Assembly (NCBI GenBank): GCA_030019105.1
Contig: JASEGY010000204.1
Location: 1-6,550 of the forward strand
From: a bacterium
GTDB taxonomy: Bacteria; UBA9089; JASEGY01
Reading direction: 5' to 3'
Length of the DNA stretch: 6,550 nucleotides
Shown: positions 1 through 4,107 of the stretch, piece after piece
Layout: every line of letters begins with the position of its first letter
Numbering within the stretch: the stretch's first letter is position 1
Notes under the pieces: model-generated
What the model was told of the DNA's origin: nothing
The model's database searches: none
The model's input: only the letters and a program-made list of their open reading frames with translations
Made by a program: the position numbers and the translations under genes

Positions 1-106
1 TCTGAACCTGACAACCTGAACGGGTTCTACCATAACTTTTGAAGAGGATACCAAAGGGGTGATTTTATCCAGGAGCATTCAAAAAAGAAAGGAGGGGAGC
101 AGCAAA
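1..106 (+). promoter_or_regulatory. groES upstream region and ribosome binding site
   Basis: This is the leader of groES. A purine-rich Shine-Dalgarno GGAGGGG begins at 91, and its GGAGG core ends 11 nt before the ATG at 107. I see no CIRCE operator (TTAGCACTC-N9-GAGTGCTAA) and no convincing sigma-70 or sigma-32 promoter, so the heat-shock control element, if there is one, lies further upstream or is of another type. An in-frame GTG at 59 would add 16 residues, but the RBS position and the family's usual start favour 107. Confidence 0.6.
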
Positions 107-409
107 ATGAAGATCAGACCTTTAGGTGACCGGATCATTGTCCAGCGAGTTGAGGAAGAGGAGCGAACCAAAGGGGGACTCATCATTCCCGACACCGCTA
201 AGGAGAAGCCCCAGGAGGGGAAAGTCATGGCGGTCGGCAGTGGAAAGCTCAATGATAAGGGTGAGCGAATCCCTATGGAAGTCAAGGCGGATGATCGAGT
301 TCTCTTTGGGAAATACTCCGGAACCGAGATCAAGCTGGAAGGTGAGGAATACCTCATTATGCACCAGGATGACATCCTGGGGATATATCTATCTCCCCCT
401 ACTTTATGA
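107..409 (+). CDS. groES: Co-chaperonin GroES with altered C-terminus
   Basis: GroES (Cpn10) is the cytosolic heptameric lid that closes the GroEL folding chamber. The 100-residue product begins [14 protein letters not shown], the standard Cpn10 start. The mobile loop follows at about residues 16-34 with GGLIIP at 23-28 making the GroEL contact. The core continues through [12 protein letters not shown] (about 65-76) to the typical ending DDILGI at 88-93. The family normally stops within a few residues of this point. Here the frame runs on for seven residues (YLSPPTL) that come from groEL DNA read in the wrong frame, because a deletion has joined the end of groES to the interior of groEL. The fold should survive, but its partner gene is broken. 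The stop TGA (407-409) overlaps an ATG at 406. The start is fixed by GGAGG at 91-95. Identity is very sure. Confidence 0.95.
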   Translation: MKIRPLGDRIIVQRVEEEERTKGGLIIPDTAKEKPQEGKVMAVGSGKLNDKGERIPMEVKADDRVLFGKYSGTEIKLEGEEYLIMHQDDILGIYLSPPTL

Positions 410-1155
410 CCGATGCCGAAAAGATGGAAGCCGTGCTGGAGGAGACCTATATCCTTATCCACGAGAAGAAGATCTCGACCATGAAGGATTTGGTTCCTCT
501 TCTGGAAAGGATCGTCCGGATGGGCAAGTCCTTTCTCATTATTGCTGAGAATGTGGAAGGCGAGGCCCTGGCCACGCTGGTGGTCAACAAGATCCGTGGG
601 ACACTGAAGTGTGCGGCGGTCAAGGCCCCGGGGTTTGGTGATCGACGCAAGGCCATGATGGAGGATATCGCTATCCTGACCGGCGGCCGGGTCATTACCA
701 GGGACCTGGGGATTAAGTTGGAGAACATCAAGATAGAAGACCTTGGCCGGGCCAAGAGGGTAACCATCGACAAGGAAAACACGATCATTGTGGAAGGGGC
801 CGGAGATAAGAAAGATATTGAAGGCCGGATATCCCAGATCAGGCTTCAAATCGAGGAAACCAAATCCGACTATGACCGGGAGAAGCTTCAGGAGAGGCTG
901 GCCAGGCTGGCCGGTGGCGTGGCTGTTCTCAATATAGGGGCGGCCACCGAGACAGAGATAAAGAAGAAGAAGGCCAGGGTGGATGATGCCTTGCATGCCA
1001 CCAGGGCCGCCGTAGAGGAAGGAATTATTCCCGGCGGCGGGGTAGTTCTGCTGCGGGCCCAAAGTGTCATAGACAAGCTTGAGCTTGAGGGTGATGAAAG
1101 GATTGGGGCCAATATTGTCCGCCGGGCATTAGAAGAACCTATTCGTCAGATATAG
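391..1155 (+). pseudogene. groEL: groEL fragment A: apical to mid-equatorial part, N-terminus deleted
   Basis: This is the middle of the 60-kDa chaperonin GroEL. Reading starts with ISPYF (391-405), equivalent to the apical-domain segment near residues 199-204 of E. coli GroEL. It continues through LLxxKKIS-like and [18 protein letters not shown] sequence, [15 protein letters not shown], the intermediate-domain [19 protein letters not shown] containing the catalytic aspartate (E. coli D398 equivalent), and ends [11 protein letters not shown]. The first ~200 residues are absent, including the ATP-binding GDGTTT segment, so no working chaperonin ring is expected. The frame ends at a TAG (1153-1155) contributed by an inserted element. 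An ATG at 406 overlaps the groES stop as ATGA, so a 249-residue apical/intermediate polypeptide could be made by translational coupling; this is inference. A misassembly at the groES junction is an alternative. Confidence 0.92.
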
Positions 1156-1302
1156 TGCTTAAGAAAAAGATTTTGGGGTTGGCTATCAATTGGAGTTTAG
1201 GCTTTAGCCTTTCATAACTAATGAAATCCTAAAGGATTAACTCCGAAAGCTACATAGTCTATCTTGAATTCACCTACCCCAAAATATTTATCTTAAGAGC
1301 TA
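1153..1302. mobile_element. Miniature inverted-repeat element (MITE), 150 bp, inserted in groEL
   Basis: This is non-coding DNA bounded by imperfect terminal inverted repeats. The left end reads TAGTGCTTAAGAAAAAGATT followed by TTGGGGTTGG. The right end, reverse-complemented, reads TAGCTCTTAAGATAAATATT followed by TTGGGGTAGG. TA dinucleotides flank it at 1151-1152 and 1303-1304, as expected of a TA target duplication. Removing the element plus one TA rejoins ...CGT CAG ATA GTT AAA AAT..., giving [11 protein letters not shown], ordinary GroEL sequence, so the boundaries are well supported. The core carries an imperfect palindrome (1192-1244) found elsewhere in the window. TA targets are typical of IS630/Tc1-mariner transposases, but the mobilising family is an inference and no transposase is present. 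Confidence 0.9.
1192..1244 (+). repeat. Palindromic repeat R1, copy 1, inside the MITE
   Basis: The left arm (1192-1215) contains TTTAGGCTTTAGCCTTTCAT. The right arm (1221-1244) contains ATGAAATCCTAAAGGATTAA and ends in CTCC. The arms are imperfect reverse complements and can fold into one long hairpin, and each also has an internal mini-palindrome (GGCTTTAGCC, TCCTAAAGGA). Closely similar sequence recurs at 3487-3535 in the same orientation and at 2385-2453 inverted. Confidence 0.8.
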
Positions 1303-1574
1303 TAGTTAAAAATGCGGGGCTGGAAGGTTCGGTAATAGTGGAGAAGATCAGGGCTAATGCCGACTATAACTTTGGCTATGACGCTGCCGGGATGGAGTTC
1401 AAGGATTTAACTAAAGCGGGAGTGATTGATCCGGCCAAGGTAACCCGGTCGGCCCTTCAGAATGCCGCCTCTATTGCTGCTCTGATGCTGACCACTGAGT
1501 GTTTGGTGACGGATATTCCTGAAAAGAAGAAAGGTATGCCTCCCGGCGGTGGTTACGGTGAGGATATGTATTGA
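1303..1574 (+). pseudogene. groEL: groEL fragment B: C-terminal equatorial part
   Basis: This is the C-terminal end of the same chaperonin gene, resumed after the inserted element. It encodes [15 protein letters not shown], then NYGYNAA-like [11 protein letters not shown], then [20 protein letters not shown] and [19 protein letters not shown], which are hallmark GroEL equatorial-domain sequences. It ends [16 protein letters not shown], a shortened version of the usual Gly-Met-rich tail. The frame starts at GTT 1305 and stops at TGA 1572-1574. There is no RBS; the GTG at 1338 is an ordinary valine codon, not a likely start. Sequence conservation here and in fragment A is still high with no point lesions, so the inactivation looks recent. 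Confidence 0.92.
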
Positions 1575-1581
1575 TCTTTTC

Positions 1582-1614
1582 ACCTTCCCGAAAGCTTAGA
1601 GCTTTCGGGAAGGT
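1582..1614 (+). terminator. Perfect 15-bp stem hairpin after groEL (repeat R2, copy 1)
   Basis: ACCTTCCCGAAAGCT (1582-1596), a three-base loop TAG, and AGCTTTCGGGAAGGT (1600-1614) form an uninterrupted 15-bp stem starting 7 nt after the groEL stop. The position suits a transcription terminator, but no T-run follows. The same stem with a CGA loop recurs at 2576-2608 with the shared preceding string ATCTTTTC, so this is a dispersed repeat that may have been recruited as a terminator. Confidence 0.65.
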
Positions 1615-1767
1615 TAGGCCAATCGGGGAGGAGCCTGATTCGGACCCGTGTCCGTGACCGGGAGGGAAGTTGCCATGGAACAGTTCGACGACGAGAAGCG
1701 CGCCGGATACCGGTAGAGTCTGATAATTGAAAATGTGGTAGAAGAGGGGTGGCAAGAAAAAAATAAA
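1615..1767. other. groEL-hsp20 intergenic spacer
   Basis: No convincing gene is present. About 1620-1715 is visibly more GC-rich than its surroundings and contains a small CGGAC/GTCCG hairpin (1641-1654). A 13-codon ORF at 1675-1716 (MEQFDDEKRAGYR) sits behind a good GGAGG at 1661-1665 but is too short to call. A TTGAAA at 1727 lacks a matching -10 at normal spacing, so I call no promoter. Confidence 0.4.
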
Positions 1768-1781
1768 AGGAGGTGATTGAT

Positions 1782-2219
1782 ATGGATTTAATTCCATTGA
1801 GACCATTTAGAGAGTTAAGCGCCGTAGAGGATGAAACCTCAAGGCTCCTTGACTACTTCTTTGGTCGAAGACCTATGTTAGGATCAAGGGAGAGGGCCTG
1901 GGCTCCCTTAATAGATGTCCGTGAGACAAAGGACAGCCTGATTGCCGAGGTCGATCTTCCTGGAGTGGACCCAAAGGATGTGGACATCTCGGTTGAGGGA
2001 CGCACCTTGAGTATCAAGGGCGAAAAAAAGGTTGAGAGAGAAGAGAAGGAAGGTGGATACCGCTACTATGAGAGGTATTCCGGCAGCTTCCATAGAACAG
2101 CCACCCTTCCGGACGAGGTGGATCCAGCCAGGACAAAGGCCGGCTACAAAGATGGTGTCTTGACTGTTACCATGCCCAAATCTGAGGTAGCAAAGGCCAG
2201 GAAGATCAAAATCGAATAG
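1782..2219 (+). CDS. Small heat-shock protein, Hsp20/alpha-crystallin family
   Basis: This is an ATP-independent cytosolic holdase that binds unfolding proteins during stress and hands them to refolding chaperones. The 145-residue product has the family's usual length and order. A short variable N-terminus (PFRELSAVEDETSRLLDYFF, 8-27) precedes the alpha-crystallin domain at about 40-134, which opens with AWAPLIDVRETKDSLIAEVD and contains the LPGVDPKDVDISVEG stretch and the diagnostic A-x4-GVL motif (AGYKDGVL, 120-127). The C-terminal tail carries an IKI (142-144), the I-x-I/V motif that docks onto neighbouring subunits in oligomers. The ATG at 1782 is preceded by a near-perfect AGGAGGTGAT (1768-1777), which decides the start over a GTG at 1773. 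Placement after groESL suggests a stress-response cluster. The gene is intact, in contrast to groEL. Confidence 0.95.
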   Translation: MDLIPLRPFRELSAVEDETSRLLDYFFGRRPMLGSRERAWAPLIDVRETKDSLIAEVDLPGVDPKDVDISVEGRTLSIKGEKKVEREEKEGGYRYYERYSGSFHRTATLPDEVDPARTKAGYKDGVLTVTMPKSEVAKARKIKIE

Positions 2220-2280
2220 GGTATAAGGAACTTGCCATCCCTCTTTTTTGAAAAGGCAAACCAACAAAGACTCAGGCCCA

Positions 2281-2527
2281 TTGGGTTTCGCTACGCTCAA
2301 CCCATGCGCATCAACTTAAGCATAACTCTTTATCGGCCAAGTAGATACGTAAAGTACAAAATTTACCCGACAGTCACCTGGGAAGGGAATTTACCCTTTA
2401 GGGTTTCATTTATGGCCAATACCAGCAGGATGAAAGGCTAAAGCCTAAACTCCTGTTTCCACAACTTGTTGTGTAGTAGAAGTTTCAGCTTAAGTTGATG
2501 CCTATGGGTTTCGCTACGCTCAACCCA
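2281..2527. repeat. Inverted-arm repeat unit, MITE-like, about 247 bp
   Basis: The left arm is 2281-2321 and the right arm about 2488-2527. Both contain the same 23-nt hairpin, TGGGTTTCGCTACG followed by CTCAACCCA (2282-2304 and 2505-2527), itself an imperfect palindrome. On its inner side the left arm has GCATCAACTTAAGC and the right arm has the exact inverse GCTTAAGTTGATGC. The pair therefore forms a long inverted repeat enclosing about 165 bp, which contains an R1 copy. No target duplication is evident. Spurious ORFs over this hairpin give GWVERSETH-like peptides, which I recognise as a recurring artefact of this repeat type. Confidence 0.65.
2385..2453 (-). repeat. Palindromic repeat R1, copy 2, inverted
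   Basis: The right arm (2430-2453) begins ATGAAAGGCTAAAGCCTAAA and ends CTCC. It is the reverse complement of the left arm of the groEL-inserted copy. A more diverged partner arm (2385-2409) contains TTACCCTTTAGGGTTTCAT. The arms are separated by about 20 nt instead of 1-5 nt. No element termini of the groEL MITE flank it. Confidence 0.6.
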
Positions 2528-2545
2528 ACCTAACAAGTCGTGAGG

Positions 2546-2569
2546 GGCCGAAACGCTGATCAAGGCCAT
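2546..2569 (-). repeat. Dispersed GGCC-ended motif R3, copy 1
   Basis: GGCCGAAACGCTGATCAAGG followed by CCAT. The motif begins and ends in GGCC and has a central TGATCA. Related copies lie at 2622-2644, 3775-3798 and 6468-6490. It lies immediately upstream of the second R2 hairpin. Confidence 0.6.
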
Positions 2570-2575
2570 CTTTTC

Positions 2576-2608
2576 ACCTTCCCGAAAGCTCGAAGCTTTC
2601 GGGAAGGT
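2576..2608. repeat. Perfect 15-bp stem hairpin, repeat R2 copy 2
   Basis: The stem is identical to the hairpin after groEL: ACCTTCCCGAAAGCT (2576-2590), loop CGA, and AGCTTTCGGGAAGGT (2594-2608). It is flanked on both sides by R3 copies rather than by a gene end, so it is not simply a gene-specific terminator. Confidence 0.75.
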
Positions 2609-2621
2609 CAGAGTCACTATT

Positions 2622-2644
2622 GGCCGAAACGATGACCAAGACCG
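2622..2644 (-). repeat. Dispersed motif R3, copy 2, diverged
   Basis: GGCCGAAACGATGACCAAGA followed by CCG. It matches copy 1 with a few substitutions and the same orientation, so copies 1 and 2 form a direct repeat around the R2 hairpin. Confidence 0.5.
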
Positions 2645-2674
2645 TGGTACCATAAACTACGGAGGAGACAAAAA

Positions 2675-2767
2675 ATGATTAAATTTCCATTTCATATGAA
2701 TCAGGAGATAGAGATTCTCTTAATATTTCCATTCAGGTTAGGAGTAGTGACAATCTTCCCAACGTAA
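2675..2767 (+). CDS. Possible 30-residue ORF behind a strong RBS; gene remnant or chance
   Basis: I do not recognise this. An ATG at 2675 follows GGAGGAG (2661-2667; GGAGG to ATG spacing 9 nt), as good an RBS as those of groES and hsp20. The ORF begins MIKFPFHMNQEIEILLIF and stops at TAA 2765-2767. It is phenylalanine- and isoleucine-rich, with no recognisable domain and no clear transmembrane helix. It lies between the R3-R2-R3 block and an inverted-repeat element that starts 23 nt after its stop. The best reading is the 5' end of a gene truncated by repeat insertion or deletion, because the RBS is convincing while the coding part is not. Confidence 0.25.
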   Translation: MIKFPFHMNQEIEILLIFPFRLGVVTIFPT

Positions 2768-2790
2768 GAAAAATTTTTCCATTTGCGCTC

Positions 2791-2963
2791 AAAAATTGAG
2801 GGACGGTTCATTTTCATCGTTTTTCCTGTGATTTCTTCCGGGCAACTTGTAGTCGCAGAGCTTGCTCTGCTAATCCTACTCAAGCAAAGCAAGCTTTGCT
2901 ACTACAAACAGTTATCCACATACCCGCAAGCTTCACACTAAAGTGAACCATCCCAAAATTGAA
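2791..2963. mobile_element. Miniature inverted-repeat element, about 173 bp, GAACC(G/A)TCCC ends
   Basis: The left end (2791-2814) is AAAAATTGAGGGACGGTTCA followed by TTTT. The right end (2940-2963) is AAAGTGAACCATCCCAAAAT followed by TGAA. They pair as imperfect terminal inverted repeats. Inside are two tight hairpins, GCAGAGC-TT-GCTCTGC (2855-2870) and AGCAAAGC-AA-GCTTTGCT (2883-2900), framed by CTTGTAGT and ACTACAA. It contains no ORF of note. Ends with TGAACCGTCCC are familiar to me from repeats beside REP-associated (Y1/RAYT-type) transposases; that link is inference, and no transposase is here. Confidence 0.6.
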
Positions 2964-3089
2964 CAATTAGGGGTCAACGCAGATTCGAGCGGATTCGAGG
3001 GGTGAAACTTTCAACCTGTACGGTTAGAAATGAGGCCAAGATATTGTATCGCCCCTTCAGGGCTAATTGATGTTGTGGTCGGCCACTTT
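2964..3089. other. Spacer without recognised gene
   Basis: I see no coding signal. The only structure is a small imperfect hairpin (GCCCCTTCAGGGC, 3051-3063) that probably belongs to the REP-like cluster starting at 3090. Confidence 0.35.
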
Positions 3090-3184
3090 CCCAGGGCGTT
3101 GCCCTGGGCTTTATTGTTATGCCCCGTTGGGGCTCACCTTTCAGCCCTGAAAGGGCATAATACTATAGCCCAGGGCAACGCCCA
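3090..3184. repeat. REP-like composite palindrome cluster
   Basis: An outer inverted repeat has arms of about 30 nt. The left arm (about 3094-3124) carries GGGCGTTGCCCTGGGCT then TTATTGTTATGCCC. The right arm (about 3154-3184) is its near-exact inverse, with GGGCATAATACTATAGCCC followed by AGGGCAACGCCC. Small perfect hairpins are nested within: CCCAGGGC-GTT-GCCCTGGG (3090-3108), GCCCC-GTT-GGGGC (3121-3133) and GCCCT-GAA-AGGGC (3144-3156). The overlapping ORF at 3030-3257 is a translation of this repeat (PRALPWALLLCP) and not a gene. Confidence 0.75.
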
Positions 3185-3188
3185 TTGT

Positions 3189-3447
3189 AGAATGTTGCTT
3201 AAAGTTGTTTTAAAGGCTGGAGTGCCGGGATTACTGCCGCTTCGACTGGAGGCTTGATTCAAAAGGCACGCCGAAGTTGCTTGAAGTAAATCCCAATCTC
3301 GGCTGGTGCTGGGATGGCCATCTGGCCAAGATGGCCCAAATTGCCGGGATGTCCTATCCTGAAATGGTCGGGGCTATCTTACAAGAGGCTGAACAACGAT
3401 TAACCGGCCGGAAAGAAGAAGAGGCGGCATTCCCCGGACTTAAATAA
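3189..3447 (+). pseudogene. 3' remnant of a D-Ala-D-Ala-ligase-like ATP-grasp enzyme
   Basis: ATP-grasp ligases of the Ddl type join a carboxylate to an amine using ATP. Only the C-terminal end remains. From 3217 the frame reads LECRDYCRFDWRLDSKGTPK then LLEVNPNLGWCWDGHLAKMA, then QIAGMSYPEMVGAILQEAEQ, stopping at TAA 3445-3447. The pattern (x-RDY-x-R-x-D-x-R-x-D...LEVNPN...AG-x-SY) is that of the Ddl-like ATP-grasp C-terminal lobe, where the E and N of LEVNPN bind Mg-ATP. Just upstream, in another frame, KVVLKA (about 3201-3218) continues the alignment, so two bases appear lost near 3218. The ATP-binding N-terminal two-thirds is gone, and the REP-like cluster occupies the adjacent sequence. 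The WCWDGHLAK stretch suggests a Ddl-like relative and not canonical Ddl. There is no start codon or RBS, so it is not functional. Confidence 0.75.
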
Positions 3448-3486
3448 AACAATGAGGCACACGAAAGCTAAAGCAAGCTATATTTC

Positions 3487-3535
3487 GGATTTTAGGCTTT
3501 AGCCTTTCATAATGAAATCCTAAAGGATTAACTCC
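3487..3535 (+). repeat. Palindromic repeat R1, copy 3, stand-alone
   Basis: The left arm (3487-3510) contains TTTTAGGCTTTAGCCTTTCA. The right arm (3512-3535) begins ATGAAATCCTAAAGGATTAA and ends CTCC, identical to the right arm inside the groEL MITE. It lacks that element's TAG...CTTAAGA termini, so R1 exists independently of the MITE. It sits between the ATP-grasp remnant and the zinc-finger gene. Confidence 0.8.
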
Positions 3536-3600
3536 TGAGTGTGGATAGCGTCACTACCTTTAGCTTTTATGAAGGCTATTGAAATAAAATGGAGGCGGTA

Positions 3601-3768
3601 ATGTCTACTCGACAAGTTAAGAACAGGGAAGACGAAGAAATAAGGTCGAAAAGTTCAAAAGAAAAAGAAAAGACGGCCCAATGTGCTTCTTGCGGGAGGA
3701 AGATCAAGAAAAAAGCTCTCTGGGGTAAAGGCAAACCTTACTGTTCCCTTGAATGTCTTGAAGGATAG
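3601..3768 (+). CDS. Small four-cysteine zinc-finger protein, 55 residues, TRASH-like spacing
   Basis: A short predicted cytosolic metal-binding protein of unknown function. Residues 1-26 are highly charged and probably disordered (NREDEEIRSKSSKEKEK). Residues 28-52 carry four cysteines: CASC at 28-31, then a lysine-rich span KIKKKALWGKGKPY, then CSLEC at 48-52. The spacing C-x2-C-x16-C-x3-C also reads as C-x19-C-x3-C, the pattern of TRASH/MYM-type zinc fingers, whose second half is typically YCSxxC as here. The ATG at 3601 has GGAGG at 3591-3595 with a 5-nt gap, which favours it over the in-frame ATG at 3589. It is the only intact-looking gene in a 2-kb repeat field, and nothing nearby explains its job. 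It may bind a metal or nucleic acid. The domain assignment is from spacing alone. Confidence 0.7.
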   Translation: MSTRQVKNREDEEIRSKSSKEKEKTAQCASCGRKIKKKALWGKGKPYCSLECLEG

Positions 3769-3774
3769 GATTAA

Positions 3775-3798
3775 ATGGCCTTGATCATCGTTTTGGCC
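3775..3798 (+). repeat. Dispersed motif R3, copy 3
   Basis: ATGGCCTTGATCATCGTTTT followed by GGCC, the reverse complement of the copy at 2546-2569 with few differences. It lies 6 nt after the zinc-finger gene stop. It has some self-complementarity (terminal GGCC, TGATCA) but no strong stem-loop. Confidence 0.6.
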
Positions 3799-3807
3799 AC
3801 TCAAGTC

Positions 3808-3842
3808 GAAAATGGAAAATGGGAAATTAGGAAATGGGAAAT
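3808..3842. repeat. Short direct repeat AAATGGGAAAT
   Basis: AAATGGGAAAT occurs at 3817-3827 and 3832-3842, with a related GGAAAAT before the first. The underlying unit resembles a heptamer (GGGAAAT) with small insertions. No inverse partner is seen. Confidence 0.5.
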
Positions 3843-3887
3843 ATCTTGATTTATACTCAGCACGGTCATAAATAGTGATTTTGAATA

Positions 3888-3945
3888 GGTTGTAGGTTGT
3901 AGGTTGTAGGTTGTAGAAGTAACTTACAACCTACAACTTACAACC
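3888..3945. repeat. Tandem heptamer GGTTGTA x4 with inverted partner
   Basis: GGTTGTA is repeated four times exactly at 3888-3915. After a few bases, ACTTACAACC, TACAACTTACAACC (3922-3945) runs as the inverse of three units with single changes. The whole can fold into a long hairpin whose arms are tandem heptamers. It directly abuts the protease-like remnant at 3947. Confidence 0.85.
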
Positions 3946-3946
3946 A

Positions 3947-4102
3947 AATTACCCTGAGTTATTGAGAAAATACAAAATCGCAGATTATGCCCGCGTTGAG
4001 TATATTTATGGAAAAGCTCAAGGAATCGGATTTGCTATCCCCATCAAGCAAGCCCGCCAATTCATTAATCAACTTGCCAAATACAGTGGAATAAAATTAT
4101 AG
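3947..4102 (+). pseudogene. 3' remnant resembling an HtrA/DegP-type serine protease
   Basis: An open frame without start codon or RBS runs from about 3947 to TAG 4100-4102. It reads NYPELLRKYKIADYARVE, then YIYGKAQGIGFAIPIKQA, then RQFINQLAKYSGIKL. GIGFAIPI-x2-A is the conserved end of the trypsin-like domain in HtrA/Deg proteases, just before the PDZ linker. The catalytic His, Asp and Ser regions are all missing, and no PDZ domain follows. The left edge coincides with the heptamer hairpin, suggesting the 5' part was lost or replaced there. HtrA would fit the protein-quality-control theme of groES and hsp20. The family call rests on one motif and is moderate. Confidence 0.5.
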
Positions 4103-4107
4103 TCCGG

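Noticed and set aside
1..106. CIRCE/HrcA operator or sigma-32 promoter before groES
   Set aside because: No TTAGCACTC-type inverted repeat and no CTTGAA/CCCCAT pair at suitable spacing is present in the 106 bases available.
59..106. Longer GroES starting at GTG 59
   Set aside because: The extra 16 residues are unlike GroES N-termini, and the GGAGG at 91-95 points to ATG 107.
79..1062. Long minus-strand ORF of 327 codons
   Set aside because: It is antisense to clear groES and groEL coding sequence and shows no recognisable protein motif.
1338..1574. Independent small gene starting at GTG 1338
   Set aside because: The codon is an internal valine of GroEL (EGSVIVEKI); there is no RBS, and homology extends upstream to 1303.
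1675..1716. 13-codon ORF MEQFDDEKRAGYR with a GGAGG upstream
   Set aside because: It is too short to judge and has no recognisable role; the RBS match may be chance in a GC-rich patch.
1727..1767. Sigma-54 or sigma-70 promoter for hsp20
   Set aside because: TTGAAA lacks a -10 hexamer at 16-18 nt, and TGGCAAG is not followed by a TTGCA element.
2232..2653. ORFs on both strands over the 2281-2527 repeat
   Set aside because: They translate the repeat itself (for example GWVERSETH on the minus strand) and have no RBS or domain.
2912..2920. Perfect DnaA-box-like TTATCCACA
   Set aside because: A single box inside a MITE-like element, without a cluster, AT-rich unwinding region or dnaA/dnaN neighbours, does not support an origin.
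3030..3257. 75-codon ORF containing PRALPWALLLCP
   Set aside because: It is a translation of the REP-like palindrome cluster running into the out-of-frame ATP-grasp remnant.
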